NCBI GenBank assembly: GCA_964516435.1
Contig: CAZEZP010000078.1
Coordinates: 1 to 64,000, forward strand
Source of the DNA: HGW-17 sp964516435
GTDB lineage: Bacteria; Myxococcota_A; Polyangia; HGW-17
Direction of reading: 5' to 3'
Length of the DNA: 64,000 nucleotides
A program made the position numbers and the translations under genes. Of this stretch, positions 25,788 through 35,600 are shown one piece after another. Under the pieces are notes generated by a model. That model was not told where the DNA came from. It was given only the letters and a program-made list of their open reading frames with translations, and searched no databases. Positions within the stretch are counted from its first letter, which is position 1; the number at the start of each line of letters is the position of its first letter.

Positions 25788-26397
25788 ACGCCTCCTTTCC
25801 CCCTTCCTCGTGGTGGCCGTCACGGCTTGCGCATGCGGCCTCCTCCTGCTCGGCGCCCGCTTCGCGCTCTCGCCGCGCATCGAACGCAACCGCGAACTGG
25901 CGCGCGGGCGCCTTCTACTGGATGCCATCGGACTCCATCTTTCGGAAAGCGAAATGCAGCGCGTGCTGAAACGGGATCTGCGTGAGGAAAAAACCCCGGA
26001 CGGCCGCGTGCGGCGCTGGGTGTTCGCTCCAGGCGGAGAAACCCGCGCGCTCCTCTATCCCATGGAAGGCAAGGGACTGTGGGGCCCCATGCGCGGCGTG
26101 GCGGCCGTGACGCCGGACGGCACGCGCATCATCGGCGTGCGCATCTTCTTCCAGGAGGAAACTCCCGGCCTCGGAGCTGAAATCGAAAAGCCGGTTTTCC
26201 TGAAACGCCTGGAAGGACGGACCATCACGCGTGAAGGCGAAGCCGAAGTGCGGCTTCGCGTGGTCACGGCCGGCACGGCACAAAACGAATGGGAAATCGA
26301 CGGCATCACCGGTGCCACCGTGACCACGAAGGGGTTCGACCTCATGCTGCGGGCCGCCCTCCAGCAGGCTGTTGCGGATCGGCAGGTGAAACCATGA
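25780..26397 (+). CDS. nqrC: Na+-NQR subunit C (FMN-binding)
   Basis: Periplasm-facing flavoprotein subunit. The 205-aa protein has one N-terminal membrane helix (about 8-30), the NqrC hallmark PMEGKGLWGPMRG near 94-106, then QEETPGLGAEI and the flavinylation site DGITGAT, with Thr180 as the predicted covalent FMN residue. It is shorter than Vibrio NqrC (about 257 aa). The KGLWGP motif is NqrC-specific and absent from RnfG, supporting the NQR assignment. Overlaps nqrB by 8 bp and nqrD by 4 bp, so translation of the operon is tightly coupled. Confidence 0.94.
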   Translation: MRERLLSPFLVVAVTACACGLLLLGARFALSPRIERNRELARGRLLLDAIGLHLSESEMQRVLKRDLREEKTPDGRVRRWVFAPGGETRALLYPMEGKGLWGPMRGVAAVTPDGTRIIGVRIFFQEETPGLGAEIEKPVFLKRLEGRTITREGEAEVRLRVVTAGTAQNEWEIDGITGATVTTKGFDLMLRAALQQAVADRQVKP

Positions 26398-26990
26398 ACC
26401 GCACGTTTTCCCCTCTCTTCGTCCGCCTCTGGCGGGAAAATCCCATTTTTTTCGATGTGCTGGGCATCTGTTCGGCGCTGGCGGTCACCACGCGCCTGCA
26501 CAACGCGCTGGTGATGGGAGCCGCCGTCACCGTGACGGCCGCCTGTACCAACGTGCTGGTATCGCTGCTGCGGCCAGTGCTGCACCGCTCCGTGCGCCTG
26601 GTGGTGGAAATGCTCGTGATCGCGACGTTCGTCGTGCTCTTCGATGTCTTCCTGCAAGCCTTCGCTCACGGCATGTCGCGGGAACTGGGCCCCTACGTGG
26701 GGCTCATCGTCACCAACTGCATCCTGCTGGGACGCGCCGAAGCCTTCGCTCTCCAGAATCCCGTGGTTCCCAGCCTGCTCGACGGCATCGGAAGCGGTCT
26801 GGGCTATGCCTGGGTGCTGGCCGCCGTGGCCGTGTTCCGCGAGATTCTCGGCTCGGGAACCCTGGCCGGCATCCATGTGCTTCCCGAAGGCGCCATGCCG
26901 GCCCATGCCATGCTGCTGCCGCCTGGCGCCTTCTTCATCCTCGGCATTCTCGTATGGATCCTCAACCGCAAGGGAGGCAAACCATCATGA
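26394..26990 (+). CDS. nqrD: Na+-NQR subunit D
   Basis: Polytopic 198-aa membrane subunit (about six helices) of the NqrD/RnfE family. Family markers: an N-terminal NPIFFDVLGICSALAVTT, the half-helix cysteine region YVGLIVTNCILLGRAEAFA near 100-118 containing the conserved Cys that, with its counterpart in NqrE, holds the intramembrane iron cluster in known structures, and SLLDGIGSGLGYAWVL. Start is the ATG in the ATGA overlap with nqrC. Functions as a pair with NqrE in the core of the pump. Confidence 0.94.
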   Translation: MNRTFSPLFVRLWRENPIFFDVLGICSALAVTTRLHNALVMGAAVTVTAACTNVLVSLLRPVLHRSVRLVVEMLVIATFVVLFDVFLQAFAHGMSRELGPYVGLIVTNCILLGRAEAFALQNPVVPSLLDGIGSGLGYAWVLAAVAVFREILGSGTLAGIHVLPEGAMPAHAMLLPPGAFFILGILVWILNRKGGKPS

Positions 26991-27583
26991 GCGGCATTTC
27001 CCCCTGGACCATCCTGCTGGCGGCCATCCTCACCAACAACATCCTGTTGAGCCATTATCTCGGGATGTGTTCGTTCATCGCTCTCTCCCGGCGCATCGAC
27101 ACGGCCGTGGGCATGGGGCTGGCCGTCACCTTCGTCTCTACGGCCACCACCGGGCTCAACTGGGTGATTTATCATACCATGCTCACATCCCACCACATGC
27201 AACTCGAGGTATTCGCGCTCATCGTGTTCATCGCCGTGATCGCCGCATTCGTGCAGGTGGTGGAAATGGCGCTCGAGCGCTTCTCTCCGCGGCTTTTCCA
27301 GGCCATGGGCATCTACCTGCCGCTGATCACCGTCAACTGCGCCATCCTGGGCGTCTCCCTGTTCATGGTGATCCGCAACTATGGCTTCCTGCAGTCGCTG
27401 GCCTATGGCTTCGGCTCGGGGCTGGGCTGGATGCTGGCCATCCTGCTCATGGCGGGCATCCGGCGCCGGCTGCGCTTTTCCGATGTCCCGCAGGGGCTTT
27501 CCGGTGTAGGCATCACCCTGGTGGTGACCGGCATCATGGCCATGGCATTCATGGCGTTTTCCGGCATGGTCCATATTCAATGA
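26987..27583 (+). CDS. nqrE: Na+-NQR subunit E
   Basis: Polytopic 198-aa membrane subunit of the NqrE/RnfA family, antiparallel partner of NqrD. Conserved elements: LTNNILLSHYLGMCSF near 14-29 with the cluster-binding Cys, and GIYLPLITVNCAILGVSLF near 105-123 with a second conserved Cys. The ATG at 26987 overlaps the nqrD stop (ATGA); GGGAGGC lies upstream. Length and helix count are normal. Confidence 0.95.
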   Translation: MSGISPWTILLAAILTNNILLSHYLGMCSFIALSRRIDTAVGMGLAVTFVSTATTGLNWVIYHTMLTSHHMQLEVFALIVFIAVIAAFVQVVEMALERFSPRLFQAMGIYLPLITVNCAILGVSLFMVIRNYGFLQSLAYGFGSGLGWMLAILLMAGIRRRLRFSDVPQGLSGVGITLVVTGIMAMAFMAFSGMVHIQ

Positions 27584-27599
27584 TTCTTGACCCACGGGA

Positions 27600-28697
27600 A
27601 TGGATGCCATGACGACTCTTCTGATTTCCCTGGCCGTTTTCCTGATCCTCATCGAACTGCTGGTGGCCGGCATCTTCCTGGCACGGCGCTTCCTGCAATC
27701 CAGCGGTCCATTTCCCATCGTCATCAACGACGAAAAAACCGTGGAGGCCGCCGAACCCGACAAACTGCTCTCGCACCTGTACGCGGCGGGCATCTTCATT
27801 CCCTCCTCCTGCGGCGGGCGCGGCACCTGCGGCCTGTGCCGCGTGCAGGTGAAAAAACCGCAATCCACCTGCACGGCCCTGGAGGAAGAGCACCTCTCGG
27901 CCCGCGAACGCGCAGAAGGCTACCGGCTCTCCTGCATGGTCCGCGTCAACGGGCCCATGCACATCCGGGTGCCCGAAGACATTCTCGGCGCCCGGGAAGT
28001 GCGCGCCATCGTGGAATCGAACACGCCCGTGACAGCGGACATCGTGCACATGGCGCTGTCCATCCCGGAAGATTTCCGGTTCGAAGCCGGACAATACGTC
28101 CAGATACGGATTCCCGCGCCCGAATCCCCCCGCGGATTCGAGTTTCGTGCCTATTCGGTGGCTTCCGATCCCGGCGTGCCGGGCCGGCTGGAACTGGCCA
28201 TCCGCAAGATTCCCGGCGGACTCGGCTCCCCCTGGCTGCACGCCCGCAAGCCGGGCGACGAACTCTTCCTGACCGGTCCCTACGGAGAATGGCGGCTTTC
28301 ACCGGACCCATATTGCGAATTGCTCCTGGTGAGCGGCGGCGTGGGCATCACGCCCCTGCGCGCCATCCTGCATGCGGCGGCACGAACGCCAGCCAAGCGG
28401 GTTCATTTCTATCATGGTGCGCGCACCCGGGAGGATCTCTTCTGGACCGATGAATGGAAAGCGCTTCAGGAACGGTTTCCGCACTGGCGCTTCACCCTGG
28501 CGCTCAGCCACGAACCCGACGGCTCGGATTGGGACGGCCCGCGCGGCTTCGTGCACGAGGTCGTGGACGCCACATGGGAGCCATCGGGAGCGGTGCAGGT
28601 ATTTCTGTGCGGACCGCCCGCCATGATGGAAGCCCTCCAGCGCGTACTCGACGAAAAGGGAGTTTCCCCCGCCGATATCTACGCCGATGCGTTCTGA
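27600..28697 (+). CDS. nqrF: Na+-NQR subunit F, NADH dehydrogenase
   Basis: Electron entry subunit. The 365-aa protein has an N-terminal membrane helix (5-28), a [2Fe-2S] ferredoxin domain with Cys71, Cys77, Cys80 and Cys112 (SSCGGRGTCGLC...C), then a ferredoxin-reductase module: FAD-binding FRAYSVAS near 180-187 and NAD-binding GGVGITPLRAI near 243-253, ending with CGPPAMM. It oxidises NADH and passes electrons FAD to 2Fe-2S to the membrane subunits. Presence of this subunit and absence of RnfB define the complex as NQR. The length is slightly below the usual 400 aa. The gene is 16 bp after nqrE, and its 3' end overlaps the convergent gene by 19 bp. Confidence 0.96.
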   Translation: MDAMTTLLISLAVFLILIELLVAGIFLARRFLQSSGPFPIVINDEKTVEAAEPDKLLSHLYAAGIFIPSSCGGRGTCGLCRVQVKKPQSTCTALEEEHLSARERAEGYRLSCMVRVNGPMHIRVPEDILGAREVRAIVESNTPVTADIVHMALSIPEDFRFEAGQYVQIRIPAPESPRGFEFRAYSVASDPGVPGRLELAIRKIPGGLGSPWLHARKPGDELFLTGPYGEWRLSPDPYCELLLVSGGVGITPLRAILHAAARTPAKRVHFYHGARTREDLFWTDEWKALQERFPHWRFTLALSHEPDGSDWDGPRGFVHEVVDATWEPSGAVQVFLCGPPAMMEALQRVLDEKGVSPADIYADAF

Positions 28698-29767
28698 GCG
28701 TTTCGGCCGCTTTTTTTCCGCAGCTTTACCACCACATCGAGCATCGTGATGAACGCCATGCTGATATTGATGATGAGTTGCAATGCGAACATTCCATGCA
28801 GAAAGGAAAAAAAGGAAAATACCATGTGGGTGAAGAGGATGGAGTCGCGCCGGAAGGCATAGGCGAACCACACCCAGACATTCTTCTCCCTGGAAGCCGC
28901 TCCCTTTTCTCCCATGAAAAAGTAGGGATACTGCGCCGTGTCCACCACGCTCATGCGCGACAACTGGCGATATATGGGAATGCAGAAGAACGCGTAGGCC
29001 GCGGCCGAGGCATATCCGGCCGCCGCCCATATGGAAGAATGGGACTGCATGGCGCAGGACAGCCCGATGGAAAAAGCCACGGTGGCGGCATCGTCGGCGA
29101 GGGTGTCGAGCCACTGCCCGAGGCGGGAACCTTCGAAGCGCAGTCGTGCGATTTCCCCGTCCACGCAGTCGAGCACGAAGGAAAACCAGTACAGCACGGC
29201 ACCCAGAACCAGATGGCGCGGCAGCAGGACGGCGCCGGAAAGCGCCACGAGGAAACTGCCCACCGTGACGGCATTGGGCGTAACGGGCGTGTTCACGAGC
29301 AGACGCGAAACCAGGCGCGAAACCGGCCGGCCGAGGAAATACGCCACGACGCCATCGTTTTCGATGGGCTTGCGCAGCGCCGACCACAAATGCCGTTCGG
29401 CGCGGGCCAGGGCGGCTTCGCTGTCCAGTTCGTCACAGCCTTCCCGCAGGGGCCTGCCCGCTGCAAACGCCTCCTGCAGGCGGGAAACATCCGGCAGGCT
29501 GCAGGCGGGCACGAGATGCGGCGAATCCGGCGGATCGCCTGGCAGGAAATCCACGGGAATGCGCGGCGCGCGGCGTGAAAGCAGTTCGAGCCGTTCCTGG
29601 TGCTCTCCGGCGAACACCTCCAGCCGGGAGGCGCCCGCTTTTTCCAGCGTCAGCAGCGTGCGCAGGAAAATGGGCAGTCCAGCCAACTTGCGTTCCGGAG
29701 ACAGCGGCCATGCGCGGGCATCCACCTGGACTACGAAATTTTCGGAAAAAGAATGGGAGACGGTCAT
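28679..29767 (-). CDS. CDP-alcohol phosphatidyltransferase with degenerate nucleotidyltransferase-like N-terminus
   Basis: Inner-membrane enzyme that joins a CDP-activated alcohol to a second alcohol with loss of CMP. Residues 165-360 form the helix bundle with the full signature DGxxAR(x8)GxxxDxxxD (DGEIARLRFEGSRLGQWLDTLADD), so the active site is intact. The first about 150 residues look like a remnant nucleotide-sugar transferase fold (VQVDARAWPLSPERKLAGLPIF...LEVFAGEH) without its GxGxR motif, an arrangement reminiscent of the fused inositol-phosphate cytidylyltransferase / DIPP synthase of Archaeoglobus. It follows the separate nucleotidyltransferase gene by 21 bp; together they would make and use a CDP-linked head group (phospho-inositol or similar). 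Product unknown. Confidence 0.88.
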   Translation of the reverse strand: MTVSHSFSENFVVQVDARAWPLSPERKLAGLPIFLRTLLTLEKAGASRLEVFAGEHQERLELLSRRAPRIPVDFLPGDPPDSPHLVPACSLPDVSRLQEAFAAGRPLREGCDELDSEAALARAERHLWSALRKPIENDGVVAYFLGRPVSRLVSRLLVNTPVTPNAVTVGSFLVALSGAVLLPRHLVLGAVLYWFSFVLDCVDGEIARLRFEGSRLGQWLDTLADDAATVAFSIGLSCAMQSHSSIWAAAGYASAAAYAFFCIPIYRQLSRMSVVDTAQYPYFFMGEKGAASREKNVWVWFAYAFRRDSILFTHMVFSFFSFLHGMFALQLIINISMAFITMLDVVVKLRKKSGRNAQNASA

Positions 29768-29788
29768 GATCGGACGAAAGCAGAATGA

Positions 29789-30499
29789 TCAGGAAAACAG
29801 CCGTTCCGCGGCGCGCAGATCCTCGAGGGTGTCGATTTCGAACCACTTCAGGTCGGGCCCCACTTCCGTTGCCGTGACGAACGCGCCGGCCCGGGCGAGC
29901 CGCCCGTAGGCTTCTTCGTAGTACTCCTGATCCAGTCCCTCGCGCATCATCGCCTCGAGTTCCGCAAACAGGGGCCGGCTGCCGGCCGCCGTAATGAATT
30001 CCATGCCGATGCTTTCCCCATACGCCTTTTCAGGCGGGATCTTCTTGGAAAGATTGACGATGCGGCCCGTTTCATCCACCTGGATCTTCATTTCCTCCTC
30101 GCCGCAGGGATGTACGTCGGCCATGAGCCGGACATCCCCGGGAGCGGCCAGCAGTTTCTCCAGCACGGCCGGTTCGAATACCAGGTCGGCGTCGAGCTTG
30201 ATGAAATCGTGGCCTTCCACAGCCGGCCGCGCGGTCAGCAGACTGTAGGCGTTGCCCGCCGTATCGAAGCGTTCATTGAAGATGAATACCGGTTTCTCTG
30301 GGCGGTTCACGAAAAAATCATGAATCTTTTCCGCGTGGAAGCCGGTTACCACCACCAGTTCCACGCCGAATGGACGCAATGCATCCAACGCATGCGCCAG
30401 AAGGGGTTTTCCATTCATGGGAACGAGCGCCTTGGGAAGCCCGTCGGTATACGGGCGCAGGCGGGAACCCGTACCAGCAGCCAGGATGACGACTTTCAT
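29789..30499 (-). CDS. nucleotidyltransferase (sugar/choline-phosphate type)
   Basis: Cytosolic NTP transferase of the RmlA/LicC superfamily that activates a phosphorylated alcohol or sugar, likely with CTP. The 236-aa protein starts with the nucleotide loop VVILAAGTGSRLRPYTDGLPKALVPMNGKPLL (LAAGTGSR and PKAL), followed by the metal-binding KLDADLVF near 110 and EIDTLEDLRAAE at the C-terminus, the last resembling LicC and inositol-phosphate cytidylyltransferases. GGAGGAATC precedes the ATG at 30499; a candidate promoter lies upstream. Coupling to the CDP-alcohol transferase suggests synthesis of a phospholipid or glycan head group. Exact substrate not deducible. Confidence 0.9.
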   Translation of the reverse strand: MKVVILAAGTGSRLRPYTDGLPKALVPMNGKPLLAHALDALRPFGVELVVVTGFHAEKIHDFFVNRPEKPVFIFNERFDTAGNAYSLLTARPAVEGHDFIKLDADLVFEPAVLEKLLAAPGDVRLMADVHPCGEEEMKIQVDETGRIVNLSKKIPPEKAYGESIGMEFITAAGSRPLFAELEAMMREGLDQEYYEEAYGRLARAGAFVTATEVGPDLKWFEIDTLEDLRAAERLFS

Positions 30500-30547
30500 G
30501 ATTCCTCCGGCAGCGGCAGGCTGTTTTCCTGCGGCGCGCCGGGCGCA

Positions 30548-30576
30548 GCTATACCCAAAAACGCGCATTTGCGCAA
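30548..30576 (-). promoter_or_regulatory. candidate promoter for nucleotidyltransferase operon
   Basis: Minus strand TTGCGC (30571-30576), 17-base spacer, TATAGC (30548-30553), about 50 bases before the start codon. Confidence 0.45.
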
Positions 30577-30626
30577 CCCGGCGGACACGATTTTTCGGGA
30601 ATGAAAATCCCAGGAGAGACGAACTG

Positions 30627-31859
30627 TTAGAACAAACCGCGCTTCTTGCGCTTGGCAGCCTGATCCAGGATGGGGGTCAACTTGGAGGAAATCTCGCTGG
30701 CATCCTTGATGTACTTCTGCATCTTGTAGAAGGATTCCACCAGGTTGGTCCACTTGGGCACCATGGGGTCGATGATTTCGCCCTTGACCATGGTCTCGAT
30801 GGCACCCGGGGCCAGTTCGCCGAAGCGGATGGCCAGTTTCAGCCCTTCGGCCTTGGCATCCTTGGGGATGGAAAGCGGATATTCCACGCCCTGGAAATTG
30901 ACGACCTTCTCGGTCTCTTCGCACTTGTCCTTCTTTTCCGCGGGGCAGCCAATCATCTCGGCCTGCAGGGGCACCACCTTGGAATTGGACACGGATCCAT
31001 CCCACAGCATCACGAATTTGGATTCCTTGATTTCCTTGGCGGCCTGCTCCGTGCGAACACCCATTACCTTGGCCACGTACTTGCGCAGAATGGTGATGAT
31101 ATTGAGCAGGTATTCATCCTTGCCTTCGGCCACAATCTGCTTCTCTTCGATTTTATCCATCGCCTGCACGACTTCCTTGGCGGCATCCAGCGCGGCCAGA
31201 TGGCCGAGGAAGCGGTTGTATTCGTCCTTGATGAGGACCAGCAGGGAATAGAACGTCACCAGGTTGCCCATGAAATCCTTGCGCTGCTTGGGCGTGGGGA
31301 TGTAATTCAACTTGAAGCCGGCCAGTTCGCCGAAATCGGGATCCTTCAGGGCGAGATCCTGCGGGAAGTTGAGCCATTCGCCAATCTTTGTGGGAGGCGC
31401 GGCGAAAGCCGTATGGAACTTGGCCAGATCGTTGTTGATCAGGTCGAACGTCGCCTTCAGGCTCTTGGCATCGTCGGTGGCCTTGTTGACGAGGTTGTTC
31501 TGCTCGATGCGGTGACCCGAGCAGTATCCGAGACCCAAGGCCGGCAGGGCGCAGCAGACGGCCACGATGATGAGCATCTTCTTTGATGAACTCGACTGGA
31601 CGAAATCCAGGTTGACACTCACCGGCGCGGCCATTTCCGGCGCCGGAGCCGGCTGGCCCGGCATGGGAGGCATTCCGGGCGCGGGAACGCCCATGGGAGG
31701 AGGCACCATGCCCTCGTCGGATACCGCACGCATCTCACCGGTCGGCGGGCGACCCGGCATCTCCTCGGGAAGTTCTCCCTCGAGACCCTTTTGGGAAGAA
31801 GTACGCAGACGTTTGCGGCCAAGACGTGATTTGATGTCGATGTTTTCGTTGTCAGACAC
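30627..31859 (-). CDS. single-pass membrane protein, unknown function
   Basis: A 410-aa protein not recognised. Residues 1-90 are polar and Pro/Met-rich (cytosolic if the helix inserts N-in), residues about 93-115 form one membrane helix (KKMLIIVAVCCALPALGLGY), and the remaining 290 residues are a charged, helical extracytoplasmic domain with Cys-rich IGCPAEKKDKC. The N-in, Pro-rich, single-helix layout is typical of myxobacterial envelope scaffold proteins. The start is a GTG at 31859 with GGAGG six bases upstream; the candidate promoter at 31910-31938 fits. Monocistronic. Function unknown. Confidence 0.8.
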   Translation of the reverse strand: MSDNENIDIKSRLGRKRLRTSSQKGLEGELPEEMPGRPPTGEMRAVSDEGMVPPPMGVPAPGMPPMPGQPAPAPEMAAPVSVNLDFVQSSSSKKMLIIVAVCCALPALGLGYCSGHRIEQNNLVNKATDDAKSLKATFDLINNDLAKFHTAFAAPPTKIGEWLNFPQDLALKDPDFGELAGFKLNYIPTPKQRKDFMGNLVTFYSLLVLIKDEYNRFLGHLAALDAAKEVVQAMDKIEEKQIVAEGKDEYLLNIITILRKYVAKVMGVRTEQAAKEIKESKFVMLWDGSVSNSKVVPLQAEMIGCPAEKKDKCEETEKVVNFQGVEYPLSIPKDAKAEGLKLAIRFGELAPGAIETMVKGEIIDPMVPKWTNLVESFYKMQKYIKDASEISSKLTPILDQAAKRKKRGLF

Positions 31860-31909
31860 GGCATTCCTCCATTCGAAGACACCGGAGACCCCCTCCGGCC
31901 GGTGAGCTG

Positions 31910-31938
31910 ATACTATGGTTGCCGGATGCCAGAGTCAA
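31910..31938 (-). promoter_or_regulatory. candidate strong promoter for the membrane protein gene
   Basis: Minus strand TTGACT (31933-31938), 17-base spacer, TAGTAT (31910-31915): five of six and four of six matches to consensus, about 50 bases upstream of the GTG start. Confidence 0.6.
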
Positions 31939-32005
31939 GCTGCGATCGGGTTTTTGGCACCAGAGATGCCCGCGTTCCGGATTCACGCGCGGCTAGAACA
32001 TCCCT

Positions 32006-32581
32006 CTAGAACATCCAGTGGAAAATGAAATGCAGTCCCACGGGAAAATAGATTTCGAGACCGGACTCGGAGCCGATGGATGGGCCGAAACCGGCAAACA
32101 ACCCCAGGCCCAGGCGGAAATCGTCGAATTCGTACATCAGGGAAGCCTTGCCCATCACGCCGCCCATGATGGCCACGTCGTTTTCCCAGTGGTCGCCGTC
32201 CCAGTACCAGTCCTCCCAGTAGTTCACACCGGCGAAAAAACCACCCGTGAGAGATGCGAACAACTTGCGGTCGGGAGAAATGGGCAGGTCGACCTGGATG
32301 CCGCCAAATCCGTAGATGGCCCAAACATCCTCGCAATAACGGCGATCCTCATAACGATGACAATGGTCGTTGCCCGATACGAAGCCCAGTTCATACGCCC
32401 AGCGCCTCGACCCCGTGCGTTCGGTGAGCATTCCCAGCCCCAGGCGCACGCCATCCACGGTCTGGTCGCTACCGCCCTGCCAGCCCAGTTCCACGGTCAG
32501 ATCCGTGCCGGCCGCAAAGGGGTTGGGCTTGGGCGCCGTAGTAATAAAAGTCATGAAAACGATGGTTGCAATCGAATGCAT
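32006..32581 (-). CDS. small outer-membrane beta-barrel-like protein
   Basis: A 191-aa protein with a weak N-terminal signal, followed by alternating-residue amphipathic strands (GGIQVDLPISPDRKLFASLTGGFFAGVNYW, KASLMYEFDDFRLGLGLFAG in segments) and an aromatic C-terminal residue (HWMF), all features of outer-membrane barrels of about eight strands. AAGGAG precedes the ATG at 32581. It follows the giant lipoprotein ORF at only 39 bp and is likely co-transcribed. No specific family recognised. An 11-base direct repeat CTAGAACATCC lies at its 3' end. Confidence 0.7.
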   Translation of the reverse strand: MHSIATIVFMTFITTAPKPNPFAAGTDLTVELGWQGGSDQTVDGVRLGLGMLTERTGSRRWAYELGFVSGNDHCHRYEDRRYCEDVWAIYGFGGIQVDLPISPDRKLFASLTGGFFAGVNYWEDWYWDGDHWENDVAIMGGVMGKASLMYEFDDFRLGLGLFAGFGPSIGSESGLEIYFPVGLHFIFHWMF

Positions 32582-32620
32582 TACTACTCCTTTAAAATAT
32601 TATTACAATAAAAAAACCTT

Positions 32621-35600
32621 TTACTTCCCAATAACGCCCGTTGGTATTGCAAAGATTTCCACATAATAGCGCAGGGCCGGGTTGCCCAGGATGTCGGGCT
32701 GGGCATGCAGATTCACACCATAGGTGGAGAGGTAGATCTTGGAACCTACGATCTTCATGTCGATGTAGAAGCCCACGGAGCCGTCATAGGGCTCCTCGTT
32801 GCCGCGAAGCACGCGCACATCCCAGGCGGGCTCCTGCGCGGAGCGATCCAGGATTCCGAAATACAACTCCTGCGTGGTGGCGTCCTGCCAGGCCATGAAC
32901 ACCTTGGGCCCCGCCACGCGCACGTGCACGTCGGAGCCGAAGTAGTGCTGCACCGGCATGGGGAGTCCTTCGTTGTTGGGGCCATCGTCCGGCCGGAAAC
33001 CGTCATCGACGAGGGCATGGACGGTTTCGCCGGATTCCAGGTCGAGCGTGGAGTACCACAGGGAACGCTGCATGGAATCCTGGTAGCCGAAGTGGACCAG
33101 GCTGGGGTTCTGGGGATCGATGGCCATGGAGACGAACAATCCCTTGGGAAGTTCGCCGGACACGCCGCCAGCCACCACGCGCGCGGCCTCGAATGGCCCG
33201 CCGACCTCGGTCTGACGGGAAAACTTGAGCGCGCCGGCATACGGATCGTACCAGGCGATGGCCGCACGCCCATCCTCGAAGCGGTCCAGCGCCAAAAATG
33301 CCTGTCCTTCCGGCCAGTCGGGCAGCGGATCGTTCACACCCGGCAAGGGATACTGGACCGTATCCACCGTGAAGAAATCCCAGTCGGAGGCCGAAGTCGG
33401 CACGGCGACACGCGCCTGGGCGAAACGCACTTCGGACTGCAGATTCGAATTCACCGGAATGTTGTTGACCATGTAGGCCACGCCCGGAGCACCGTCGGTC
33501 GCGCGAATGCTGATCTTGTTGAAGTAGCCGGCATCACCGTTGTCGGGACCGTTCGGGTCGCCGCCATCGTCGAGCTCGTAATGCGTCCAGTTCACTTCCC
33601 CCACGCCAGTGGCGTCCTGCGTATACGTGATGCGAAGCGCACCCAGCGTGGCATTGTGATGGGCGATGATGGGCGTGTTCGTGTTGAGCGTGGCGATGGA
33701 AGGATACGAGCCCACGTCGGGTCCCTTGGCATTGATGCCCCCACGAACGTCGGAATCGGGCAGCACCACCGGCCCGCTGGGCACGCCATCGACGAAGAAC
33801 CAGTCTTCGGGTCGGATGCGAGCCGGTTCGTCGTTTTCGGAAGGCACGATGGTGGTCACCATCAGGTCCCCGTACGTGGGATTGTAGGCGGCTACCCAGG
33901 CGTACTGGCCGATGAGCGTGAACGTGGCGTACGGTCCGGGGATGCCCCAGGGGATGTCGTTGACGCAGGCGCACTGGCCATCCAGGCACAGCGGAATCTC
34001 GCCCGACGGGCAGGAAACGCCGGCGCAATCGTCGTTCCAGAAGCAGGTGGGCTGGTCATCCTTCTTCTTGCCGCTGCCATCGGCGCAACCCCCAACGGAT
34101 AGCGCTACGGCCAGCAGCAGCGGAAGAAAAAAAGCGCGCCGACTCCTGAAACGCCGCACGAATATCAGCGCCGCTCCCAGAAGCAACCACAAAGCCGAGA
34201 AACCACCAGAGCGGGTGCCAGCCGAAGACGTGCAGAGGAACGAGTTGTCCTTCTCTGGCGTCACGGGGACGGCCAGGATTTCATTCAGGTCCACGACCGT
34301 CTGCGCCGTGTTGCCAGCCTCGTCGCGCACGCGCAGAGCCAGTTCGCCGTTCTTCGCGAACGCCTTGGCCAGCGCCACCGGGATGCTCTCCACGCGGTCG
34401 AACTTCGTCCACCAGCCCTCGCCCGTGCGGAAGGAGACCTCCAGTTTCGCGGATTCGCTCACGTAGTCCACGGCATGCGGGTAGAAGCGCCCATCCTGCA
34501 CGTACGGCATCACCTTGGGCGCCAGCGTGTCCAGGATGGCTTCCACGGCCACGGGCTCGAGATTCAGGCTTTCGGGGGAACCGGCGCGCCGCCCGCGGAT
34601 CTTCACGACGTGGCGGCCCTGCAGGAACAGCCCAAGGTCCCGGATGACCAGGCGGTTCGTGCGCACAAACGGCGTCCAGGCGCCGCCGTCCAGGCTGTAT
34701 TGATATTCACCCTCGGCGCCATCCAGGGAATCAATCGCCACGACGATTTCCGGACGCGCATCGTCGCGGCCGGCGAGCGTGGCCCGCAGGCGTTCGGGCG
34801 CATAGGTGGCGGCCTTCTCCACGCGGGCCGTGAAGGCATGCGCGGGTATGGTGCGCTTGGTACCCGGCATCACGGAAACGATCTTGGCGATGATGAGCGC
34901 CGCGTCCGAAGCCGTCGTGGGCTTGAATTCCAGGTGCGAGAGCCGCACCACGCGCCACACCAGGTACTGCCCCTGGGAATTGAGTTTGGTGATCTCGTAC
35001 GTAGGCATGGGGATGGGCTGCAGCGCCGAACCCACCATGGGCATGATCATGCCCAGGATGCTCGGGAAGATGGCCGCCACGTCTTCCGGATTCTCGCGGA
35101 TCAGATCCGCATTGAGCACGCGGGCCGAAATCTTGGAGGCGTCCACCGGACGCAGCACCGGCATGACAGTCACGTTGTTGGTTTCGGGTTCCACGCCTTC
35201 TTCCAGGTCGATCTCCAGGTGCATGTCGAGCGCCAGCGTGAGCGCGCGGGCATAGCGGCCGTTGACGAACGGATACACGTCGATCTGGAAGTCACGCAGC
35301 AGCACGTCGATGAGCGGCGTTTCCGTGCCGGTGCCCTGGCCAATGGTAAATTCCAGCGCTGTCTGCGGCCGGATGACCAGTTGCAGCGGGGCATCGCCCA
35401 CGGACGGGTCGATCAGTTCGGCCAGCGACGGAATCAGCACGGAGAAGGTGCCCACCTTGAGCATGGGGTTCTGCTCGGAGCCGACGGTCAGGCACAGCGC
35501 GCCGCTGTTGATGAGATGGAAGCCCAGCAGGTTCAGGAAGTCCTGGGTGATGGCGATGCCCACGTCGGCCGGCGTGTTGTCGCCGAACTTGAGGTAGGCC

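Noticed and set aside
23374..28697. Calling the complex Rnf because of the Fe-S A subunit
   Set aside because: NqrF with FAD/NAD domains and the NqrC KGLWGP motif are present and RnfB is absent.
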